A DNA stretch of 64,000 nucleotides, taken from the NCBI RefSeq assembly GCF_020071995.1, contig NZ_JABWTK010000010.1, positions 1-64,000 on the forward strand. Reading direction: 5' to 3'. This DNA comes from Planococcus chinensis. Lineage in GTDB: Bacteria; Bacillota; Bacilli; Bacillales_A; Planococcaceae. Shown here one piece after another: positions 35,293-42,809 of the stretch. The stretch's first letter is position 1, and the number at the start of each line of letters is the position of its first letter. The notes below the pieces were generated by a model. That model ran no database searches. It was given only the letters and a program-made list of their open reading frames with translations, and was not told the DNA's origin. Position numbers and translations under genes: made by a program.

Positions 35293-36888
35293 CTAGATTT
35301 TTTTATGGAGCACAACCGTTTCATAAGGACGTAAAATTAACTTTCCGGTGCTTTCAAGCTTTTCGTAATTATGGATTAAAAGCTCTCCCTGCGGCATCGG
35401 GAACTCGAGCTGCTGCTCTGAAAAATTACAGTAGACTGTTAATTTCTCTCCAGAAATTTCACGGGTATAGGCAAAAATATTTTCATCCTCACGGTGAAGC
35501 AAAGTAAACTTGCCATGTGTGATGATTTCCATCGATTTACGCAATTGAATCAATTTTTTATAGAACTGATAAATCGATTGGCTGTCGTCTTTATCCAAAG
35601 TATTGATGGTGGAATAATTCGGGTTCGAAGCGATCCAGGGAATGCCGGTTGTAAAACCGCCATGTGCTTCCGCATCCCATTGCATCGGTGTGCGGGCATT
35701 GTCCCGGCTTTTGGCATATATCGAGTGCATGATCTTTTCGTGCGGTACGCCAAGACTTCTTTTTTCCTTATACATATTCAGAGTTTCGATATCCTTATAC
35801 TCTTCGATAGAATCAAAACGGACATTTGTCATGCCGATTTCTTCGCCCTGATAAATATAAGGCGTACCTTGCATGAAATGAAGGCAGGCTGCCAGCATTT
35901 TTGCTGACTCGATGCGGTATTCACCATCGTTGCCGAACCGCGACACGATTCTTGGCTGGTCATGATTATTCCAGTAGAGGCTGTTCCATCCTGAATCATG
36001 CAAGGCATGCTGCCAGTGCTCGAGGTTGAATTTCAAATCTGTTAGCTGAAGTGGCTTCAGATCCCATTTTTCTCCGCTCGCCTGATCAAGTCCCATATGC
36101 TCGAACGTGAAAATCATATTCACTTCTTTGCGCTCTTTATCGGTATATTTGATAGCATCCGAAATTGTTGCTCCTGGCATTTCGCCAACCGTCACAATGT
36201 CGTATCTTGATAATACTTCCCTGTTCATTTCCTGTAGGTAATCATGTACTTTCGGGCCGTTCATATAAAATGCTCCGCCATCGCCATCTGGTCCGTCCGG
36301 GAAATCCTGATCCTTGGAAATCAAATTGATGACGTCCATCCTGAAACCGTCTACACCTTTATCCAGCCACCAGCGCATCATCGCATAAACCGCTTCACGC
36401 ATCTCCGGATTCTCCCAATTCAAATCGGGCTGTTTCTTTGAAAAAAGATGAAGGAAGTATTGGTCCCGTTGCAGATCGAATTTCCAGGCAGAGCCGCTGA
36501 AAAACGAACGCCAATTATTCGGCTTATCGCACCATATATAATATTCCGGTTTGCTGCTGAACCATTCATGCTCATCCGAAGTATGATTGACGACTAAATC
36601 CATCATCAGTTTGAGTCCTCTTCTATGCATTTGCTCAATCAATTCCTCGAAATCCTCCATGGTTCCAAAATCATCCATGATTTTTTGATAATCCCGAATA
36701 TCGTAACCGTTGTCATCATTGGGAGAATCATAAATCGGTGACAGCCAAATAACATCAACACCAAGGTCTTCGATATAATCCAATTTTTGAATAATTCCTC
36801 TTAAATCACCGATGCCATCGCCATTTGAATCCTTAAAACTTCTAGGATAAATCTGATAGACTGTCGACTTTTTCCACCACTCTGTCAT
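35293..36888 (-). CDS. GH13 oligo-1,6-glucosidase / alpha-glucosidase, second copy
   Basis: 531 residues; AAAGGAG before the ATG. Same GH13 group as the first copy: DSNGDGIGDLRGI, DLVVNHTSDEHEWF, nucleophile Asp in GFRMDVINLISK (about residue 198), acid/base Glu in VGEMPG, third Asp in NNHDQPR, QPDLNWENPEMR. Val after the nucleophile is the residue linked with alpha-1,6 (isomaltase-type) activity in this group. First of a two-gene unit with the glucokinase. Products of the two GH13 copies are clearly paralogous but differ throughout, so this is an old duplication. Confidence 0.88.
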   Translation of the reverse strand: MTEWWKKSTVYQIYPRSFKDSNGDGIGDLRGIIQKLDYIEDLGVDVIWLSPIYDSPNDDNGYDIRDYQKIMDDFGTMEDFEELIEQMHRRGLKLMMDLVVNHTSDEHEWFSSKPEYYIWCDKPNNWRSFFSGSAWKFDLQRDQYFLHLFSKKQPDLNWENPEMREAVYAMMRWWLDKGVDGFRMDVINLISKDQDFPDGPDGDGGAFYMNGPKVHDYLQEMNREVLSRYDIVTVGEMPGATISDAIKYTDKERKEVNMIFTFEHMGLDQASGEKWDLKPLQLTDLKFNLEHWQHALHDSGWNSLYWNNHDQPRIVSRFGNDGEYRIESAKMLAACLHFMQGTPYIYQGEEIGMTNVRFDSIEEYKDIETLNMYKEKRSLGVPHEKIMHSIYAKSRDNARTPMQWDAEAHGGFTTGIPWIASNPNYSTINTLDKDDSQSIYQFYKKLIQLRKSMEIITHGKFTLLHREDENIFAYTREISGEKLTVYCNFSEQQLEFPMPQGELLIHNYEKLESTGKLILRPYETVVLHKKI

Positions 36889-37014
36889 GTAGTTGCTCCT
36901 TTCCTAAGTAAACATGAGATATTCTAACATAAAGATTGCAAGAAAGGAAAGAGACCCTCCAATGCGTTTTTACTGACAATATTTTTATTAACTTAAAGCA
37001 TTTATTAAGTTGAC

Positions 37015-37281
37015 TCATTGCCTAAAATAAGAAGAACGAACCGGAACCGATTGGATTTGATACCCATTTTGCGCCAACCTGCGTACGCGAACACAGTTAT
37101 CGGTACTACAGTTACGATAAAAAGCACGAAAACCTAAAGTATAGCCGTCCCAGCCAATTTGATATTTGGAAGGAATCTGCGTTTTCGTATCAGGATAAGT
37201 AATTATTGCTTCAAAATTTGTAGGGCCTCCTGCCTTCTGTATAGCATTTTCCAAATACGCTTGATTCCCATACCAATTCAA
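37015..37281 (-). CDS. Hypothetical protein or C-terminal remnant
   Basis: A frame of 88 codons from TTG 37281 (weak AGGAAAG upstream), ending SSYFRQ. It contains GNQAYLENAIQKAGGPTNFE then YPDTKTQIPSKYQIGWDGYT and NCSTDNCVRVRRLAQ. In-frame sequence is open another 13 codons upstream without an ATG. I do not recognise it. It lies between a 37-codon ORF headed by a perfect LacI operator and the GH13 gene, so it may be the tail of a broken gene. Confidence 0.35.
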   Translation of the reverse strand: MNWYGNQAYLENAIQKAGGPTNFEAIITYPDTKTQIPSKYQIGWDGYTLGFRAFYRNCSTDNCVRVRRLAQNGYQIQSVPVRSSYFRQ

Positions 37282-37374
37282 GGTGCTTTCCTGTGGTAAT
37301 ATTATAAGCGTTAGAGACCCCTCCTAGAGACTTGGTCTGGAGCACTGATACGGGTCGTTATATATTCTTTATGA

Positions 37375-37488
37375 TCAACAGTCAATCAATACATCACTTG
37401 TAGCTGAAGCCTTATAGCGTAATATTTTTTGTATTATTAACTGTTCATAGCTATTCGCAATCACGCCCTTTTCTTTAGCAACGTACAT
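37375..37488 (-). CDS. 37-codon ORF directly behind a perfect LacI operator
   Basis: ATG 37488 is preceded by AGGAGG (plus CCTCCT, 37497-37502) at normal distance. The product starts MYVAKEKGVIANSYEQLIIQ and runs KILRYKASATSDVLIDC to TGA 37375-37377. With operator, ribosome binding site and start all in order, it looks like the true beginning of a regulated gene that is either a leader peptide or the stump of a truncated enzyme gene. Family not recognised. Confidence 0.45.
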   Translation of the reverse strand: MYVAKEKGVIANSYEQLIIQKILRYKASATSDVLIDC

Positions 37489-37527
37489 ATAAAACATCCT
37501 CCTATCGATTTATGAATAGTTGATATC

Positions 37528-37545
37528 TGTGCAAACGTTTGCACA
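37528..37545 (-). promoter_or_regulatory. Perfect 18-bp LacI-family operator
   Basis: TGTGCAAACGTTTGCACA is a perfect palindrome of the same type as the sites at 34028 and 34118, and the best of the three. It stands 40 bp before the 37-codon ORF and 640 bp before the GH13 gene. Confidence 0.85.
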
Positions 37546-37590
37546 AATAAAAAAATAAAAAAATAAAAAAATAAAAAAATAAAAAATAAA
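37546..37590. repeat. Short tandem repeat (ATAAAAAA)n
   Basis: Four consecutive 8-bp units ATAAAAAA followed by shorter ATAAAAA and ATAAA versions, immediately on the upstream side of the perfect operator. An A-tract phased near 8 bp could bend DNA or slip in copy number. Confidence 0.8.
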
Positions 37591-37909
37591 TGCTAGCTAC
37601 ATATAGAAATATTTTTATTTATGAACTTTTTTCATTTAAAACATCCCTCTATCCATTATTAAGAAAAATTTAAACTCTGAATCTAGACAACCGTTTACGC
37701 AAATTCGGCAAACAAGAGATTGCAATTATTTAGTTCCTCCCTCTATAAATATTGATGTATTAACGGTTTGCACCGTTTTCAGGGTGCCAAAAAATATTTT
37801 TTTGGTCCTGTTGAATCCAGTAATTATAAAACCTGTGAATCTCTGGTAACGCAAGAATACGCTCCGCTAAAACCAATTCCAATTATTGGTTCTAATCCGC
37901 TATGTCATG
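37591..37909. other. Intergenic with operator-like half sites
   Basis: No gene. AACGGT-TTGC-ACCGTT (37762-37777) is a perfect 6-bp-arm inverted repeat, and AACCGTTTACGCAAA at about 37689 resembles a degenerate LacI site on the minus strand. The IS110 element ends somewhere toward the right of this stretch; the exact edge is not visible. Confidence 0.35.
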
Positions 37910-38110
37910 CACAATGGATCTCTGCGTCGCTTATGATGACGTACCCTCCCATGTCTCGGGGCATCGAATGCCTACATTCCTTCGTTCGGTCTAGTCATAA
38001 GGCAGAGGCCAGCGAAGCTCCTTTAGGGACTCAAGGGTCGGATGGAAACAATGGTGCCGGCTTCTCCGTGTCACTCTCATGTCGTTGATCTTCCGTAAAA
38101 TGCAGGATTC
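37910..38110 (-). ncRNA. Structured non-coding end of the IS110 element, possible bridge RNA
   Basis: About 200 nt between the transposase stop and the probable left boundary have no open frame but higher GC than the flanks and local hairpins, for example GGCAT-CGA-ATGCC near 37960-37973. IS110/IS1111 elements carry a guide (bridge) RNA in one long non-coding end. The upstream end here is at most about 100 bp, so the downstream end is the only room for it, as in the IS1111 subgroup. Inference from family knowledge and layout only. Confidence 0.3.
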
Positions 38111-39388
38111 TTAAGCTGCCTCGGCGAGGCAATGGCTGTCGTTCATCAGGCGGTTGGCGTCAAAATGAATCTGTTTGGTACAAAGCGTATGGAGCACTTT
38201 CAGTAATTTCCCGCATAACACCACGATGGATTGCTTTTTCCGCAGGGGATTCTGCGGACGGGTCGTATAATAGGCGTGCAGCTTCCGGAACGCTTCATTG
38301 TGGCGGATGATCGGCATCATGACCCGGAACAATAGGGCTCTGAGCTTGCGTCTGCCCCGTTTCGAAATGCGTTTCCGGCCTTTATGCATGCCTGAGGAGT
38401 TCTCCCGCAAGGTGAGTCCCGCTAGCTTGATGAGTTGGCGTGGATCCCGGTAATGGGAGAAGCTGCCGATTTCGGACAACAGGTCAATGATGGTCGGTGT
38501 GCCGAGTCCCGGCACGGTGGCCAGGTATTCGTATTCCGGTGTTTTCTGGACCATGGCTTCAAGTTCAAACGTCAATGCATCGATTTCTTGTTCCAGTTGG
38601 CGATACCGGCTAAGAAGCGTGGCGATTTCAAGTTGGGCCATCCTTTTCCCTTCCGTGATGCCAATGGACAAAGAAGCGACTTCAATCAACTGCTTCGCTT
38701 TCGGCCGTTGTGGCGACTTCATTCCGTCTACCTCCCGGTAGAGGGCAAGCAACTGATCCGGCTCTTGTCCGGCAATGTCGCTGGGGAACGGCGTGCGTTC
38801 GAGCGCCGCCAATGCCATTTTGCCGAACGTCGGGAAAACCTGGACAAATTCTGGAAAATACCGGTCTAGCCAACGGATCATCTTGTTTTTGATGGAACCG
38901 AATTCCTCGGTCAGTTGAGCGCGTAGCGTAGCCCCGACGCGAAGCTCTGCTTCCAAGTTTTCCAGTAGGCGTGGATAGCTGAACCGCCCGTCTTTTACCA
39001 GGCGCGCGATGACCAGCGCGTCTTTCTGGTCGTTTTTCGTCTGTAAATTGTCATCCAGCTCTTTCGAGCGTTTTACATGCATCGGATTCGTCATGACGAG
39101 CGGAATTCCGTGATCGTTCAGGAAGTGGGACAGGTTGAGCCAGTAATGTCCGGTCGGTTCGATGCCGACCAGCACTTCCGTCTTTCCGGTTTCTTTCCTA
39201 ACGTTCATTAGAAGTTCGTAGAACTCTTCGAAGCCCGCTTTCGATTGGTAGACAGGAAATGCCTTTACCAGCTGCCGTCCGCGGTCATCGACAAATGTGG
39301 CGTAATGTTTCCGTTTGGCAATATCCATGCCAACAACGAGTGTTTTTTCAGTGTCTTGATTAATCTTTTGATTCAGTTTAGAATTCAA
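38111..39388 (-). CDS. IS110-family transposase (DEDD recombinase)
   Basis: 425 residues. N-terminal RuvC-like DEDD domain with Asp 22 (VVGMDIAK), Glu 77 (GIEPTGHYW), Asp 120 and Asp 123 (NDQKDALVIARL). Coiled-coil middle (about 250-290). C-terminal Tnp domain with VPGLGTPTIIDLLSEIGSF and SGMHKGRKRISKRG, holding the catalytic serine region. The protein looks intact. GGAGGACT precedes the ATG. Codon use is visibly more GC-rich than neighbours. No terminal inverted repeats were seen, as expected for the family. Confidence 0.92.
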   Translation of the reverse strand: MNSKLNQKINQDTEKTLVVGMDIAKRKHYATFVDDRGRQLVKAFPVYQSKAGFEEFYELLMNVRKETGKTEVLVGIEPTGHYWLNLSHFLNDHGIPLVMTNPMHVKRSKELDDNLQTKNDQKDALVIARLVKDGRFSYPRLLENLEAELRVGATLRAQLTEEFGSIKNKMIRWLDRYFPEFVQVFPTFGKMALAALERTPFPSDIAGQEPDQLLALYREVDGMKSPQRPKAKQLIEVASLSIGITEGKRMAQLEIATLLSRYRQLEQEIDALTFELEAMVQKTPEYEYLATVPGLGTPTIIDLLSEIGSFSHYRDPRQLIKLAGLTLRENSSGMHKGRKRISKRGRRKLRALLFRVMMPIIRHNEAFRKLHAYYTTRPQNPLRKKQSIVVLCGKLLKVLHTLCTKQIHFDANRLMNDSHCLAEAA

Positions 39389-39491
39389 TTTGGAGTCCTC
39401 CTTGGTTCAAATTAGGGGTCAATTCGTTCGGATTTGACACCCCACATCATACCAAGAGGGCTCTTTCTATTTCAATCCCCCCTAAATCCTT

Positions 39492-39758
39492 CTAACAGGA
39501 ATGCTCCTTTTTTATATTCTGATGATCGGTGAGAAAGTAATTGCCTTCTATAAATGCCTCGGGCTGATTGAACGGTGAGTCCAAATAACGCGTCGGATTG
39601 AATAGTTGATGAACATCTTCAATATATTCAAGCTGCTGATTCCACAATTCTCCAATGAGTGCATTGAAAGCCGTTTCTTCTATTTCCTCTTCTTCGTTGA
39701 ATATATACTGCTTTCCTACATTCGATACATAGGTAAAATTAATAATTTTCTTTTTCAT
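39492..39758 (-). CDS. Hypothetical protein, 88 aa
   Basis: Starts MKKKIINFTYVSNVGKQYIF, then an acidic patch NEEEEIEETAF and a Trp/Tyr-rich middle (LWNQQLEYIEDVHQLFNP), ending KKEHSC. No good ribosome binding site is visible. The IS110 element begins within 100 bp of its stop, so its 3' side may have been altered. Family not recognised. Confidence 0.4.
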   Translation of the reverse strand: MKKKIINFTYVSNVGKQYIFNEEEEIEETAFNALIGELWNQQLEYIEDVHQLFNPTRYLDSPFNQPEAFIEGNYFLTDHQNIKKEHSC

Positions 39759-39911
39759 AGATTTTAATTAGTATTTGTTTTCTTTCAGCGTTTCTTAACT
39801 TTTTCTTCATCGCTCTGCTTTTTCAGTTCGATATTGATTTATCTTACACGGCTTATTATTTCAAAAAAGAAGAGAAAAAACTTTATACAAAGTTCCTCAC
39901 TACCGATAAGC

Positions 39912-39937
39912 CCTCATATGTAAACTATAATCTGCGT
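39912..39937. repeat. Dispersed 26-bp repeat, second copy
   Basis: TACCGATAAGCCCTCATATGTAAACT-type sequence here matches 24 of 26 bases of the copy at about 27756-27781 beside the IS relic. A shorter match (GATATGTAAACT) occurs at about 42053. It may be an IS end or a small intergenic repeat family. Confidence 0.5.
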
Positions 39938-40016
39938 TCTTATCAATCCGTTAAATGGATGGATCCTGGCACAGCTATAAAACTTCTGTTTGCCTTACAC
40001 ACCCAACTTTTCGCTA

Positions 40017-40457
40017 TTATAGCCAATACTTAGAGAAATGAAGCATTTCTTCTTGTTGCATGCCCATCTGCTCATACAATTTTTGCGCTTGATGATTGTC
40101 CTTAGCCGTCTCAAGTGTGATATAGCGTGCCTTTCTTTCAACACAATAGGTGTAGCATTTCTCCATTAAACTTCTCCCGACACCTTGTTGCCGAAATCTT
40201 TCATCGACATACAAATCATTTAGGATAAAAGCTCTTTGTAGTGCGACTGATGAGAATGTTGGATAGAGCTGTACAAACCCGGCTGGTTCCCCGTTAATTC
40301 TTGCTATAAAAATAACGGATTCATTCTTTGAAACTCGTTCTTCTAAAAACTGTTGTGCTGCCTGTTCATCGCCTTGCTGTTTGTAAAATCGTCTGTACGC
40401 ATCGAATAATGGTACGACTGAATGTAAAGTGTTGCCTGTAACCTGTTCGATCTGCAT
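40017..40457 (-). CDS. GNAT-family N-acetyltransferase (module 1)
   Basis: 146 residues from ATG 40457 (GAGGGCGAAG upstream). Complete GNAT fold: N-terminal helices, strand VIFIARINGEPAGFVQLYP, acetyl-CoA pyrophosphate loop RFRQQGVGRSLME (about residues 90-102) and the late strand YITLETAKDNHQAQKLYEQMGM. It would acetylate an amine. Divergent from a MocR-type regulator gene whose start is 93 bp away; this pairing suggests the regulator controls it. Confidence 0.85.
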   Translation of the reverse strand: MQIEQVTGNTLHSVVPLFDAYRRFYKQQGDEQAAQQFLEERVSKNESVIFIARINGEPAGFVQLYPTFSSVALQRAFILNDLYVDERFRQQGVGRSLMEKCYTYCVERKARYITLETAKDNHQAQKLYEQMGMQQEEMLHFSKYWL

Positions 40458-40550
40458 ATCTTCGCCCTCTTTGCTTTTTAATGGTCTTGCTGTAACATAT
40501 TGTACGAAAACATCTGCCATTCAAAAAGAAACAGTTTTGAAACTTTCAAG

Positions 40551-41945
40551 ATGTCAGAAGAGGGGATTCATATTAAAGAATTTTTATTTTCTTTCCAAGA
40601 AAACGAAGCCAAATACAAACAAATTTATGAGCAGATCAAATTGCTGATAGAGACAGGACAGCTAATGCAGAACGAATCAATCCCTTCTATCCGTAAGCTT
40701 GCCGATACACTAGGTGTAAGCAGAAATACAACCTTAACCGCGTATGAACAGCTTGTGGCAGAGGGATATATCCGTGGTGAAACGAAGAAAGGCTACTTCG
40801 TTAATCCCTATGAACCTATTCACTTACAATCACCTGCCCATCAAAACAAAGAACGAACAGAACCAGTTTCGACTATCCGCATTGATTTCCGAGCAGGGGC
40901 AGTCGATTCAGATCATTTTCCTTTGAAGCTTTGGCGAAAATACGCAAACCAGGAGTTAAAAAAAGAGACAGCTTATACCTATGGGGAATTGCAGGGGGAA
41001 CTAGCGTTGAGACAACAGATTGCAACCTATTTACTGCAATCCAGAGGAGTAAAAGTAGATGCTGGTGAAATCATCATTGGCAGCGGAACACAACAATTAC
41101 TGTTGTATTTATCCCTGTTGCTAAAAGGAAAATTTGATTCCATTTTTCTAGAAAACCCAGGCTACAATGGCGCTCATACTGTTTTCTCCATGCAGCAATT
41201 TCACATCCATCCTTTGACAGTAACCGATCAAGGGTTTCAATTAGACGAATTGACCGAGCAAGCCCGGCTCGTTTATGTCACTCCTTCACACCATTTTCCC
41301 TATGGTGTTTCCATGCCCGTCCAGCAGCGATTGGCACTGGTAAAGTGGGCAGCCAATGACGGCTACATTATCGAAGACGATTATGACAGCGAGTTTCGCT
41401 ATACACAAAAACCCTTTCCAGCTTTAGCATCGATTGATCGGGAACGGGTTATTTACCTCGGCACGTTCTCCAAGTCGTTTTTGCCCTCCATTCGATTGAG
41501 TTATATGGTATTGCCAAAATCGCTGGCACGAGAATACCAAGAGAAGTTTTCTGTCATGGAGCAGACGGCCTCCTCCCTGCATCAGCAGACAATGGCACAG
41601 TTCATGAAGATGGGGGAATGGGATAAACACATTCGAAAGATGCGCTTAGTCTATAAACGAAAAATGATTCTTACGGTGACCCAGTTACGGCTTCATTTCG
41701 GTTCTAGAATCACGATCATCGGGGAGCAATCCGGATTATACGTGCTGGTTCGTGTCCACACGGACCAATCTGAACAATGGCTGATAGATGAAGCGAATCG
41801 GAATGGTTTGAAAGTTTACCCGACAAGCCCCTACTTTTTCTCTTCTGCAGAGGAACCGTTGCTGCAATTAGGCTTTAGCAAATTGACCTTCGAAGAAATC
41901 GAGGAAGGCATAAAACTCCTGAAAAAAGCTTGGGGATTCTTTTAA
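40551..41945 (+). CDS. MocR/PdxR-type regulator with aminotransferase-like domain (module 1)
   Basis: 464 residues from ATG 40551 (no strong ribosome binding site; TTG 40500 is an upstream alternative). GntR-type winged helix (about residues 10-80: IPSIRKLADTLGVSRNTTLTAYEQL) joined to a fold-type I PLP domain with EDDYDSEFRY and the PLP lysine in GTFSKSFLPSIRLSY (about residue 308). Such regulators sense PLP or amino compounds. Divergent from the GNAT gene. Paralogous to the regulator at 42810. Confidence 0.87.
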   Translation: MSEEGIHIKEFLFSFQENEAKYKQIYEQIKLLIETGQLMQNESIPSIRKLADTLGVSRNTTLTAYEQLVAEGYIRGETKKGYFVNPYEPIHLQSPAHQNKERTEPVSTIRIDFRAGAVDSDHFPLKLWRKYANQELKKETAYTYGELQGELALRQQIATYLLQSRGVKVDAGEIIIGSGTQQLLLYLSLLLKGKFDSIFLENPGYNGAHTVFSMQQFHIHPLTVTDQGFQLDELTEQARLVYVTPSHHFPYGVSMPVQQRLALVKWAANDGYIIEDDYDSEFRYTQKPFPALASIDRERVIYLGTFSKSFLPSIRLSYMVLPKSLAREYQEKFSVMEQTASSLHQQTMAQFMKMGEWDKHIRKMRLVYKRKMILTVTQLRLHFGSRITIIGEQSGLYVLVRVHTDQSEQWLIDEANRNGLKVYPTSPYFFSSAEEPLLQLGFSKLTFEEIEEGIKLLKKAWGFF

Positions 41946-41956
41946 GAAGACAGAAT

Positions 41957-41988
41957 AGAGCTGTGCCGTTAATCAGCGGCACAGCTCT
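41957..41988. terminator. Terminator after MocR module 1
   Basis: AGAGCTGTGCCG (41957-41968) and CGGCACAGCTCT (41977-41988) form a perfect 12-bp stem with an 8-nt loop, 12 bp past the stop. Confidence 0.75.
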
Positions 41989-42144
41989 AAAAATTTGGAT
42001 GATAATTTATTTGTTGTCTCACTTTTCTCTGCTTCTACTTCCTATAACTTTTGATATGTAAACTACTATTTATATGGCGCACTATCCTTAGAGTAAAAAC
42101 TCAAAACTGAAACAGGTCTTAAAATAAAAATATTTTATAAATTA

Positions 42145-42717
42145 TTACTCTATTAATATCTTGTGGAAGCGTTCTTTGACTTGTGGCCAATCTTCTTTTG
42201 TCACACTGTACATGACGGTATGTCGAATTGTTCCTTCTTTGCGAATCATGTGGTTCCTCAAAATCCCTTCTTTAATGGCTCCGATTCTTTCAATGGCGCG
42301 TTGTGAACGGATATTTTCATGACCTGTCTTGATTTGGACGCGATTCAATCCCAGTTCTTCAAAACAATACGTCAACAATAGAAACTTGCAATTGGTGTTG
42401 ATATTCGTTCGCCAACTTTTGGGATTTAGCCATGTTGAACCGATTTCTAATCTTTTATGTGGCATGGAAATATCGAGAAACCAAGTAGCCCCAATAATCT
42501 TCTTTGACTCGATATCTACAATCACAAAAGCAAACTCTGTTCCAGCTGCTCTCTTTTTTTGAGCATCTTTTACATATTGTTCAACATTCCATTTGTCCGT
42601 CAAATCCACCGACATGTGTTCCCAAATTTTGTGGTTATTCGCTGCCTCCCAGATTTCTTCTATATGGCTGCTTTCCATCGGCACAAGCTTGACAACTTCA
42701 TTCTCTAAGGTTTTCAT
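42145..42717 (-). CDS. GNAT-family N-acetyltransferase, RimJ/RimL type (module 2)
   Basis: 190 residues from ATG 42717, after AAGGAGTGAGGG. RimJ/RimL pattern: EVVKLVPMESSHIEEIW at the start, IGATWFLDISMPHKRLEIGSTW, LLLTYCFEELGLNRVQIKTGHENIRSQRAIERIGA, and the late HTVMYSVTKEDW. These enzymes acetylate protein N-termini or small amines, including some antibiotics. Divergent from a second MocR gene, with an inverted repeat in the shared promoter region. Confidence 0.85.
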   Translation of the reverse strand: MKTLENEVVKLVPMESSHIEEIWEAANNHKIWEHMSVDLTDKWNVEQYVKDAQKKRAAGTEFAFVIVDIESKKIIGATWFLDISMPHKRLEIGSTWLNPKSWRTNINTNCKFLLLTYCFEELGLNRVQIKTGHENIRSQRAIERIGAIKEGILRNHMIRKEGTIRHTVMYSVTKEDWPQVKERFHKILIE

Positions 42718-42751
42718 TTCCCTCACTCCTTTCTATCATTACACTTCATTT

Positions 42752-42797
42752 CTGGTATGCTTAACATAACCAATTTAGATTAATTATTACATACCAG
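42752..42797. promoter_or_regulatory. Inverted repeat in the divergent GNAT/MocR promoter region (module 2)
   Basis: CTGGTATG (42752-42759) and CATACCAG (42790-42797) are perfect 8-bp arms with centres 38 bp apart, and ACATAACC between them is a related half-site. Widely spaced repeats in the intergenic region are usual for MocR dimers. Likely operator for autoregulation and control of the GNAT gene. Confidence 0.65.
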
Positions 42798-42809
42798 GGA
42801 GTGCTTGAA

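Noticed and set aside
37546..37590. Possible CRISPR-like repeat array
   Set aside because: Units are 8 bp and contiguous without spacers; it is a simple A-rich microsatellite.
38435..38869. 144-codon plus-strand frame in the IS110 element
   Set aside because: Antisense to the intact DEDD transposase; Cys/Phe/Arg-rich nonsense-like composition and no ribosome binding site.
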